Below, one piece after another: positions 50,048 through 61,734 of a DNA stretch of 64,000 nt. The DNA is taken from NCBI GenBank assembly GCA_905331475.1, contig CAJNYU010000987.1:124001-188000 (forward strand), in the 5' to 3' direction. The number at the start of each line of letters is the position of its first letter. The stretch's first letter is position 1. A program made the position numbers and the translations under genes. The stretch is from Rotaria socialis (taxonomy: Eukaryota; Rotifera; Eurotatoria; Philodinida; Philodinidae). The notes under the pieces were generated by a model. That model did no database searches and had not been told where the DNA came from. It worked only from the letters and a program-made list of their open reading frames with translations.

Positions 50048-53000
50048 ATGGCAATACAATCGAAATTAGAATTAGAAAGATATCAATTTGGTGTTGATAT
50101 TCGTAAAACTCGCCATATCTATGGCAAAAATGACAAAGTAATTTCGTTTGGTGAATGGATAAAACAAAGAAAAGAGCGATGTACTATTGTTGAAATGATT
50201 AGCGATGCCGGCAAACGTGAGGCCTTGTTTTATCAGGAATTGAATGGTCACGCTCATATTATTCGTACTTTTGGTTCTATTGATAATGATTCGAATTATA
50301 TTATATACGCACAAGAATATGCGCAAAACAATGATTTGCATAGTTTTTTATATGACACTCCTTTATCACAAATAGTATTGATTGAAATGTTCTCACAAGT
50401 TGCTAATGCAATGCAATTTATCGCTAGTAAATCGATGGTACATGGTGATTTGGGTTGCCGAAATGTTCTTGTATTTAAATTAGATAAAAACCAACCAAAG
50501 AATAATTTAGTTAAAATAACTGATTTTGGTCTTGCACGGACACTTAAGACGCCATCTCCATTTGGAAATCCGTCTATTATACCGAAACGATACTGTGCAT
50601 TGGAAATTCTTCGAAACAATAATCAATCAAGTTATACCGAAAAATCTGACGTCTATTCAATGGGTATTTTAATGTGGGAAGCTTTATCAAATAGTGAAAT
50701 TCCATATTCATATATTGCTGATGAAGATCGAGTTGTTAAAGTAAAGTTAGATAATGAAAAACTGAAACGACCACATATTTGTAATCAGCAACTATGGTCT
50801 CTTATGGAAGCTTGTTGGGAACATGAAAGAGAGCTGCGACCCAATTTTGAAGATATCATATATAGATTATCCACGATTACACCTTCTGAAGTTCCCGATG
50901 ACCAAATATCTATTTTAAAATATGAGTAAGAAATTTGTCTTCAGTTTAGATTAGAAACTATATCTTATCACTCAGTATCGATGCAACCATCATTTTTGAG
51001 AATCAATTCTTAAACATGTTCAAACATTTGATCATAATGAATCGCCAGAGCTATTTCGTGTTTTTTGTTTTGAAATATCTTTTTTCGAAGTGAATTGTTT
51101 CTTTCTTCTTCAAGGCCACCGACTGGCTATGCCTTTAAACTTAATGTTGATGTGGAAAAGAATGCTGCAATAGGCGGCACATTTCGTAAAATTTATCAAG
51201 CTAAATGGATATTACAAAGAAAAGAACCTATCGTTTTGATTGAAATGAATGAAGCACCGTCGAAATACGAAGTATCACTCTTCAAATTAGTCGACAATCA
51301 TCGACATCTAATTAACACATTTGGATTTGTTGAAAACAATTCAGGATCCATAATGTTGCTGCAAGAGTGCACACCTCATGGTCATCTTCAAGAACTATTA
51401 AAAAGCCGGCAATTTGAGCCATCACCGGCGGTACTCGTTGCGATTTTCTTGCAGATCATTGATGCAATGATTTATATCATTGGTAAAGATATGACGCACG
51501 GTGATTTATGTTGTTCAAATGTTCTTGTCTTTCACATGGATGCATCGAAACCTAAAGAAAACTTTGTTAAATTATCAAATTTTGCTTTAGCACGTCCAAA
51601 TAAATCATCATCGTTTGACGATCGACGTTCAGTTATCCCAGTAAGATATTGTGCACTTGAAATTCTTCGAAGTGTAGGCCGATTGAATTATTCTGAGCTA
51701 TCGGATGTCTATTCGATGGGCGTATTAATGTGGGAAGCTTGTTCACAAGAAAAATATCCGTTTACTTCTACAATGTCAGACAGAGAAATTCGACAAAAGA
51801 AATTAAATGGTGAAATATTACCTCGACCATGGAATTGTGATAGACAAATATGGCCCATTATTAAAAAATGCTGGGAAAATGAACCACAATCACGAGATAG
51901 ATTTAGAGATATGCAAGTAAAGCTTTCTAGTATTGACCTCGAGTAAGTAAATCGAATATTCACAAGCCAATATAATACAATAAAATCTATTTATTATTAA
52001 GAACATAAAATTTGATGTTTTCTATTCAAGGTCACAATTTAAATATGAGCTAGGTATTGATGTCAAAATGAAGAATCGATTGTGTGGTGAACCTGGAAAA
52101 ATATTTTATGATTCTGAATGGATAGCAGAGAAAAGACAACCGATTATATTAATTTCAATAACTACCGAGACAGCAGAACGCGAAGCTTCGTTCTATATTG
52201 AACTTAGCTCTCATAAACATATTGTTCGTACGTTTGGATTAGTGAAAAATGATCCTCGATCGGCTATGTTAATACAAGAACGTGCTCCACATGGTACTTT
52301 TCTAAAATTGTTGCAAAGTCAAGAATTCAAACCATCGACAAAAGCGCTCGTTAGAATTTTCTCACAAATCATTGATGCTATGACTTATATTACTAAACAG
52401 GATGTTATACATGGTGATTTACGTTGCGCTAATGTTCTAGTCTTTCGGAAGAATCCATTAGAGGCTGATGGAAACGAAGTTAAGCTAACTAATTTTTCTT
52501 TAACCTGCACAAATGATACATCATTTAAAAACAATAGACAAACATCTATTTCCAGTCGATATGCTGCACCAGAGATTGGCGAAAGCGGAGGTCAATCAGA
52601 TTATTCTGAATTCTCTGATGTTTATTCGATGGGTATTCTAATGTGGCAAGCTTGTTCGCAAGGAGCGATTCCTTATGAATTTTCCATCAGTGATGAAGAT
52701 ATTCAACAACGAAAGTTGAAAGGTGAAAACTTACCAATGCCAAAGAATTGTGATACACGAATATGGAAGATAATAACAGACTGTTGGTATAGAGAGCCAC
52801 AATTACGATATGATTTTAATGGTATGATGATACGCTTGTCTAGTATTAAATTCGAGTAAGTGAAATCAATTTAGATTGATGATATGATGTCTAATAAAAT
52901 ATCAACTACAAGTTAAGTTCGATACATAATGTAAAGTTGATTTAAAACAAGAAACTATTGTATACTACAATTATTACTCAGAGCTTTGAATATAGAAGAT

Positions 53001-54880
53001 TAAGAATGAATTTTGTTATTTTGTAAAGCTTTTATTGTAGAAATAGCTTGCAATTTTCATAGTTTCGTAGTCAATAGCATCCAACATCTTTATCTTGCAA
53101 ATATTTCTATATTATATTGCTTTTCTAGGCCATCAGAAATTTATCAATATCGATTAGATATGAATGTCAAAAAGAAGAATCCACTTAATCGTCATGGTGG
53201 TCGATTTTATGAGGCAGATTGGATACCTGAAAGAGAACCGCCCATTATTCTAATGATCATGAACAAAGAAACAGCAGAACGTCAAGCTTCATGGTATTTT
53301 ATGCTCAACACTCACGATCACATTATAAAGACTTTTGGTTTCGTTCAAAATAATGATCAATTGCCTATGTTACTGCAAGAGCGTGCTACTCATGGTAATC
53401 TTGAGGAGTTGCTACATAGTAGACGCTTTCAGCCAAAACCGAAAGTTCTCATCGCCATTTTCTTACAGATCCTAGATGCCATGGTTTACATAGCTAACCA
53501 GGGCATTATAATCGGTAATTTATGTTGTTCAAATGTTCTCGTCTTTCGAATGCATCCAAGCTATCCATCAGAAAATCTGGTTAAGCTCACTGAATTTAAT
53601 ACAGCATGCAAAAAAGAATCTCCGCGTACTGATTACAAACCGCAGTCTATGCCAGTGCGATATTGCGCTCCTGAAATTCTTAAGGTTGAAGACTCATCAA
53701 ACTATTCTGAAGCAGCTGATGTATATTCGTTTGGTGTTTTAATGTGGCAAGCTTGTTCACAAGGAATAATTCCTTATGGATCTGATACAAGCGATGAGGA
53801 TGTTCGACGAAGACGATTGAGCGATGAACAATTATGCAAACCAAATGGTTGTGACGATCAAATATGGGCCGTCATCGAATATTGCTTGTTTAGATCGTCG
53901 GAGGTGCGAGACAATATAAAACAGATTCAGTTGAAGATTTCAAAAATTAATCTTGTGTAAGTGATATAGCACTTGATTGTATCCACTACTAATAACCAAT
54001 ATAGCTTTGCATTCGGTTAAAACTTCCCTCTAACTATTTAACTTATAAAAAGCTCTTTTTTTAGAAAACATAAGATATCGGCAAACTTTCAGCTTTTATC
54101 ATAACCCGATTTTGAACTAATTATCGGCGGTATAATAATTATGAATATAGCTCTTGAACTATTTTTTCCAATATAGTGATCCAAATGTTAATCCCCACAG
54201 AGAACATGTGAACAATCGAATAGACAACGGCAAAGTACTGCATAAACTCTTCATTACACTGAATAATATTTTCTTTTCAAGAGACCTCCCGCGCAAGAGT
54301 CTAACCCTGTGGTTCAACCTAAGAGGTATGAGACAAATTCAATTTTATTAAAATGACAATATAAATTCCATATTCATTTGAATTATATCATATTAGAAAA
54401 CCTGAAGCACCACCACATCAAAATTCACGGCAGCCAAGAAGAAGCCGTGAGGTATGCGTGAATGCATTTGTTTCATTCATTTATATTCTATTTTAAAGAT
54501 GTCATATCGAATTACCCAACCACATGCCACTTCTGAGTATCTGAAACACTTTGGTATTTCAATGTATATCATATCATCTATTTCTAATTTTTAAACAGTC
54601 TCCATCTTACTATTCAATGTGCATATTGTCCAGAATCATTCACTGCGACTAATATAGATGTTCATGAAGTATAAAAAAGATATTCAATTTTATTAATTGT
54701 GAACTTTTTATTTTAGCGATCATGTCCACGACGTGCACTTGGACCTTCACAATCTTTCAGTCCACCCAGGTACTTGAAGTGCTTTCTTCTAATATTTTTT
54801 GTAGTTTTCCATTGGTACAATTTTATTGTAGCATATGGGATCGACTCTGTTCATGTTTACCTTGTTTTGGCAGCAAGTAA
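50048..54880 (+). CDS. Protein with four tandem tyrosine-kinase-like domains and a Cys-rich tail, 1,244 aa
   Basis: Nine exons: 50048-50925, 51115-51942, 52031-52855, 53129-53956, 54177-54325, 54397-54451, 54599-54668, 54717-54769, 54832-54880. Exons 1-4 each encode one complete kinase-like domain (about 275-292 aa) and end in phase 2, so they are interchangeable. Each has HGDL- or GNL-type catalytic-loop sequence with NVLVF, SDVYSMG(I/V)LMW or similar, and a C-lobe W(E/Y)-type helix. Only domain 1 keeps DFG; the others read SNF, TNF and TEF. The beta-3 Lys is absent in all four (VEM, IEM, ISI, MIM). The tail has a C2HC motif (C-x2-C-x11-H-x3-C, spanning exons 7-8) and ends LCSCLPCFGSK. No TM. 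Likely a pseudokinase scaffold; function unknown. Confidence 0.8.
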
Positions 54881-56380
54881 TGGCATTTCTTCGAAAAAAA
54901 ATAAATAATATCATTTCATATGAAAATCGCACATGATTTATTTAATTATTCATTTTTAACATTTTGAATATTCGGTTATATCGAAGATGTTAACATCCTT
55001 GTATTTAACTCTAGTTTTTCTTCCATATTTAAACAAACCAATGGAATTCCCATTGATAATTCGTTCGTATTCTTTTCTTATCAATCGACAAACGCGGCAC
55101 AACTAAATGAACTATACGTTTTTCTATGTCACTTCCTAACGGATGCTAAAAGTGACCATCAAAATGTGTATGTGTTTGAGAATGATATGCTATCTTCATC
55201 CACATTTGCCATGATACTTACAGATTGCCATGCGCACAAAGTTTTAACTCTCCAAAAGATGACAACTCTTTTTCAAAAATGTTTGATAATCAGTAAAACC
55301 TCTTTTGTCATTTCGTTTCGCCTATTTTAAAATAACGTCAAATATAAAAGTCTAATTAACGGTAAATAAGACTAATGTCGATAGATGCTATCTCAAAAAC
55401 AGTCGGCCTCAGCAAACTAGCCTATGCTCTAATCAGGCCAGAAACTGTAAATTGATACAAATGCGATTATGAAGCTGGTCACATTCAATTGTTGATGTTT
55501 TGACAAATAGATTTTTTTTCTTCTTTGCGAATCATTACCCCTGTTTGCTAAAGTCTGTACTATCGACGTAGAAATGAAAGCACCGAGAGTGTCAGCTTAA
55601 ACCGCTGAATTACTATTCTCCTGTGAAATTATTAGAAAGGTACTAAACAATCGTGAAAACTAGATTTTTCTATGAAGATAACTCGTAGAGACGTCATGCA
55701 AACAGAAAATTCAAGTTTTACTCTCTTTTAATCGCGCTTCGTATAAAATTCGATGTGTCTTTCTCTCTGAATAAGACACCTTTCTAAAAAAGTCCAGTTG
55801 TTATTTCTTATTTATAGTGTATACTGTGTGGTGAGGCTTCAATGAATCGTGTATAAAAATGTCAACCTGAATACATTTTTAATAGTTTGTGGGCGCAATT
55901 ATAATAAGAATGATTGAAAACTTGCATTAAACTCATTCTACCATTATTTGGGCACAGTCATTCTCAACATGCATAACAAACGATTAGCTGATTGTGACGT
56001 CAAAGGTCTAGACGTTTGTGACCGAGATCTAACACCGTACGATCCCGGTCGGTGTGGTCATCTTCAAAAATTATTACAGCAATATGAAAAAAAACTTGAA
56101 TCCTACTAAACATGTCTTTCCATGAGAAAATGCACATAGATGTAGCATTTCTGGCGATGAAACTCAGTGAGTCAGAAAAGAATCCCAACATTTTTCTTTT
56201 GATTCTTCTTCATCCACCTTCAAAAAGAGTTATTATGGCATATATTTATTTTACTTTTAAGTGTTTACGTGGCAAAAAAATCTTTCCAAGTAAGAAAAAC
56301 CAATAAAGAGAAAAAAGTCAGTAAATGAACAACGAAAATTATTTCTGAGGTATTGCCAAATCAGTCGACAATCATTCACG
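54881..56380. other. Intergenic stretch with one small ORF
   Basis: 55969-56109 (+) is a 46-codon open frame (MHNKRLADCDVKGLDVCDRD) with coding-like composition, ending in a short coiled segment. I cannot tie it to the neighbouring genes. The rest is AT-rich. Confidence 0.3.
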
Positions 56381-57575
56381 ATGTCAGTCGCAATCAATAC
56401 ACAAAATGTTTCTGGTAATAATGAGTAGTATTTATACTTATGAAAGAACACTGCAATAATATGTCCTTGCTTATATCTAGTGACTCAAAATGGATCAGAT
56501 ATGGATTCTGGTGCCGTCGCGGGTTTAGCTATTGGATGTACAATAAGTGCTGCGATAATTATTATCGTGTGTATTATGATCAGTAGGCAATTGGGTTATT
56601 GTAACCGTTTTGGTGCTAATGAAAAAAAGGAGAGGCGAACTCCCAGTAAGTAAATTGTTTGTGCTACGAATTTAATGGAAAATAATTGTATCAATGTTAA
56701 AAATGAATTGAATTTTTTTCACTCTAGCTCCCTCTAACCCAGCACCGTTGGCGCCAGTAGTGGCTCCTCCGATAGTTCACCCACCAAAAAAAGATGACCA
56801 TCGGGCCAGCCTACCTGTGCAATCTAAACCGAAGGTTAGAAAACCGAATCCGCTACCGATACTTGATGTTACTCCTAAACCTCGCAAAGAAATATCTTCG
56901 CCGGTTGATAATCCTGCTTCTGACCTATGCCCTAAATATCTATGTAAAAAATATATCAGAATCTTAAAATTAGCCAGTGGCTATTTTAATGTGCGCCATG
57001 ACAGATGCTACTGCTCTTTATGCTACCCAGCTGAAAGAACTAGTGTATTCACAACAGCTGGCTCCCAATATACTGTTCCAAGAGGGTGGACAAATTTTGG
57101 TTTGCAAATCGATGAGGCAGCTTTTAATTCCAATCGAATATTTAGCAAATGGTTCACAACATTCTATGGAACATCCCGTGATGATGTTGAATCTATCATC
57201 AGAAACCGTTTTATACCTTTTTCTGGAGATAATCTTTTAGATGGTAGTGTCTTTACTAGACATATATATGATAAGAGATATATATTGTCGTCACCGTCAA
57301 TCAATTACGCATCTCTTGAGCGCTTTTGTCCAACTGATACCGTCCTCATAGAACATAAATGGTATGACATAAAAATAGTTCTCGCATGTAAACAATACCC
57401 TCTTGGACTCTTAAAGCAACGCGGTTTTAAAAGTAATGTGTGCCGCATCATACCAGACGACGAAATCGAATGGAAAACCGACCAAAGAGCAACAACTATA
57501 CCCTACAGCATTCTTATTCGAGTACAAGGTCATCGATGTAATCAGCAATGTCGCAGTCAACATTCGTCCTCCTGA
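56381..57575 (+). CDS. Single-pass membrane protein with a conserved-looking cytosolic domain, 348 aa
   Basis: Exons 56381-56414, 56481-56645 and 56728-57575; phases close. A short N-terminus (about 20 aa) precedes a TM segment (AVAGLAIGCTISAAIIIIVC) and a basic stop-transfer, so the N-terminus is likely outside. A Pro-rich linker (residues about 70-130) leads to a globular domain with a small Cys motif (CYCSLC), YTVPRGW, FTTFYGTSRDDVESIIRN and a later stretch ending at CRIIPDDEIEW. The YGT...I pattern recalls the ADP-ribosyltransferase-like fold and the C-terminal region of Neuralized-like 4, but I would not assign either with confidence. The exon junction after residue 66 is phase 1. Confidence 0.65.
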
Positions 57576-58223
57576 GAAATCAATGCATACTATGCAAATA
57601 TGAATCATTTATTTCTGAGTAGGAACTGTAAGAATATGTATCTACTGTCAAAATTAAAACCTCTAAGTTCTTGGTTTCTAAGCTAACCAATACATTTGAT
57701 GAAAAATCAATATCTCATATTGTTTAAATTAATAAAACATTTTGTTCTCAATGCCGTTCAACTTTTATCTATATACAAACACACGGTACGAAATTTCAAC
57801 AGTGAATCCTTATCAAATATGAAATGTTACATCTAAAATTTCAAAGCAAAACCTTCATTATGAGAAAAAATACAAAAGATTTCTCGCAAGAGTATTTCAA
57901 GAATTTTCCTACTATATATTGGGAAAAACGAAATGTCGAGTAATTTTTCGAGCTGTTATCTTGATTTAAACACTATCAACCTGAACACACTGCACAGCAA
58001 TATACAGCTTGATTGTTCCAATAATCTATCGTGACAACTAAAATGTTGTTTTTATATGACAGCAGAATATCATCGAAAAATTCGGTATATTTTAAAACTC
58101 TATAATATTGTTTTTCTGTACAAATTCAAATTAAGAAATTATCGTAATGACGAATAATTTTATTTTACAGTTAAATATTCACATACATATGCACACTTAA
58201 AAAACGTCTAATGAATAACTGAA
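57576..58223. other. Intergenic region between convergent genes
   Basis: The 3' ends of the one-TM gene (+) and the DDR gene (-) face each other. AT-rich, with an AATAAA near 57730. No gene recognised. Confidence 0.5.
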
Positions 58224-61200
58224 TCATACAATATTCATTCCATAGAGACGTCTATTTAAAAATGTAAAAATTTCCTGAAATTTCGGTCGTTCATTACAAG
58301 GACGCCAACATTCAAGCATTAAATCAATAAGTTCTTTACTTAAACATTCTGGCTTAGGTAAATGTAAGCCTTTTGCTGATTTTAATCTTTGATAAACTTG
58401 TTCATCATTCAATAAAGCATATGGCAATGTGTTACAATTAGTCATTACTTCCCAAAGTGTTATACCAAACGACCATATATCCGATTGAGGCGTAAATTCA
58501 TTCTATGGAAAAATTTTCTCGCATGTGAAATTCTCTATTTACTTATTTTTTCACTTACATTTGAAATAGATTCGGGTGCCATCCATCGAACAGGTAACTG
58601 AATATGATTGATTTTACAATAGTGTAATTGAAATTGTTCCGATGCCATAGCTGAGTTTGTTAATTTAATTTTATAATTTGGATAAATTAAACAATTTCTT
58701 GCAGCTACATCACGATGAATGATATGATGAGATTCAAGATAACGAAGAGCACTCGATAGTTGCGTCAGAAAATGAAGACGAATATTTTTTCTTGAAAATC
58801 AAACAAGACAATTTCGTTCAATACATGAATTAAGATAAAATAAAACTTACGAAGTATTTTTCGATGTTGATAAATATGTATAGAGATCATCTAAATCACT
58901 ATGTTCAATAAGAGCATGGTTTTGTTCAATAGTGTAACCATAAAATTGAACTAAATTTGGATGACTAAGATCATTAAGTAATAAATGTTCTCTAGCAAAT
59001 AATTCTCTAGCAAAGCAAAAGTAAATCAAATTCTTTTTATTATCAATCAATTCTAAAACTCGCTTTACCTTTGATCTATATCATCAGTGGTTAGAATTTT
59101 AATAAGAATTCGTTTAAGATGCTCATTTGAGCGATTGAGATAGAGATTGCCTTGAAAAATCTATTGAAAAATAAAGATATGAAATAAATTTTGGTCTGAC
59201 CATTTTTCTCACCGTTCCAAATGGTCCATTTATTTTTGAATACGGTTGTTCAATAATCAAATCTTTATTACTGACACGTGGCATAAATATTGTCGATCGA
59301 GTTTCATTCAATGGGAATAACGATTCATATGTATTATTACCGCACGGACCTTGAATATTTTTCATCGTATTCTCCGTGCTGACAGTCGTATCCGATAACG
59401 AACTAGTATACATATCAGCCGACGAGTAGCGGTTTGTCGTCTAAATGACAAATATGATATTTGTTGTAAGCAAGAATTTCGAATGGAACTATTTGCTCAT
59501 CGCTTCTGATAAAACTTAAATTTAGTTGCTAAATAAATTTAAAGGAAACTAACCAAATTTGATGTATCAATGGATGTAGCAGTTAAATATGGATCGATAC
59601 TACTTGATTGATAAATAGTTGACATTGTTGTTGCACTAAAATCTGAATTGTTCATACTTCTCGAGGAATTACTCGTTGAAATAATCAAACTATGACGAAT
59701 ATCATTGTTCGAATTCGATGATAGGCACGAAGTATTGCTCGGATTAATGCAAGAACCCATTGGCGGCATTGCTCGATAAGTCGAACCAATTTTCAAATTG
59801 TTTGCTACACTAAAAAATTATAGATACTACTTAGAATAATATTTACTCCAAATTTTGAACGCTCTGCTGGTGGTACGAATTCTTTTTTCTCCATCTCAAT
59901 GTTGAAGACTACAAATCTCAATAAGACGTGCATAATTAGAAGCTAACATTAAATAGCCGATCTAGTCTTGCTCATTAAAAATATTGAACGGTTCCTCAGT
60001 AGATCTAATGAAGAGAAAAAACACTTTCATAGAGTTCGACTGCATGACAGATACAATGTTGTTCCCGTTACTCTCTCAGATTGAAAAATTTTACCTGTAA
60101 AATTTGCTTCCTTGTTCATAGGTTTGACTCCAACGAACATACGTATATACTAATGATGCAATGAAAAGAAGAATAAGACTTGAACCAAACATTATCCAAT
60201 GCCATAAATGAACATTTGAAATGTCAAGATCCATGACGCTTGGTTGACGATCGTAAATATCTTTTAATGTTATTAACTGTGGAATATTTCTATCGATCGG
60301 TACAGAATCAAATTGAACTTCACTAATCAATATCCATTTACTTCGATTGTTATAAGTTAATCTCACATTCAGACAATTACTTATAATAGGAGTTTTTCTA
60401 TCGGTAAACGATACATGAACAAATCGAGCACTAGTATTGATATAGTCATTTGATATAATCGAATATATTGGATGATTATATCTCGTATTTCTCTTTTGAC
60501 AATTTGTGATTGTTATTGAATGAAATAAGTATATATCACGTGTATATAAATTTGACGTATGAATATAGATTGCTGTAAAATTTCGAATACTATCAAAATG
60601 AAAAATAAGATTTATAGGCAACACGAATGGCGATTTTCTTTTCCAACCAATCCAATCATAACCAGTTTGGTCTATGCCTTGAGCATTATCCATCGAACGG
60701 TAATCATCATGACCTATGATTCCATCAGTTAATTGGCCTAGACCATCTTTAAAATTAAAAGAACAACATGTATCTATGTGTGACTTTGCAATATGTCCAA
60801 TGGAAACTAACCTGTTAATACTCCATTATTATTTTGTCCATCGTAAGTTTCATCAAAAAATTGCGAATCAAAACCACGCTTATCACCTTGAGGCATCGAA
60901 TAGGATATTAGACCGTCTAAAATAAGAATAATTTGATTTGCTTCAAACACAAAAATCTTTCAAACCTCGATAGGAACAACCATACAGTTCCAAACGCATA
61001 CAAATGTGCCTTGATAAAGGCCCAGTCACAATTGGTATAATACGAATTTGTCGCGCAATAATCGATGGAAGTATATTACGCATGGCTGGTATGTAACTAT
61101 TCGAATTTCCATTTAAAATCTATAGAATTCTTTTTTGAAACAATAGACTTCAATTGATATCAAGCTTATTCTTACGTATCGCCCAGAGAAATCTTTATAT

Positions 61201-61734
61201 TTAATCCATTTTTGTTCATTATTTCGTCGATATTCAATACGAAATGCATCTGCAAATTGTTCATTCTAATGAGCAAAAAAGAAACAAATATTTTTCAATA
61301 AACATATTTTTTTCTGTTTACTGGCGTTAAAGAAAATCTTCCTTGCAGTTCAATAAGTGTAATAACAGTTAAATTAACTAAATCGATTTGTATATATTCA
61401 TAGGTAGTTGATGAAATAAGATTCAGCGGACACCATCCATCTGTTTCACTTCGAATTCTATTTCAATATTAACAAAGAAAAAAAAATAAAAGTTTGAATC
61501 ATACATAATGTCTCACCTCGCTTTCGATGCTGTTGTACTTTCTCGTGCATGACTACTTGACGAAAAAGCTGAATCTAATATTTTTCCAGTTTCAATCCCC
61601 ATTGGATATCGGCAAGTTTCTAAAAAGTTGTGTTTTGTTTTTTTGTTTTCATTTAATTATTAATTACCTATCTTTAATTGTTTCGTACTTGATATTAAAA
61701 GTAATACTAAGAGAAAACCAATCATTTTATCCAT
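58224..61734 (-). CDS. Discoidin-domain receptor tyrosine kinase (DDR) with degenerate DFG, 865 aa
   Basis: Fourteen exons on the minus strand: 61734-61668, 61619-61517, 61457-61322, 61265-61176, 61119-60966, 60916-60812, 60746-60095, 59894-59847, 59809-59554, 59440-59213, 59160-59069, 59006-58851, 58790-58559, 58502-58224. Phases close to 866 codons, near human DDR2. Signal peptide (FLLVLLLISS), discoidin domain (about 24-183), DS-like domain opening GQLTDGIIGHDDYR, TM (about 399-423), a Ser-rich juxtamembrane region, then kinase. The Gly loop GPFG, the beta-3 Lys (ILIK, about 634), HRDVAARN (721-728) and WMAPES are present. DFG at 741-743 is replaced by NSA. Vertebrate DDRs bind collagen; here signalling is probably not catalytic. 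Confidence 0.9.
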
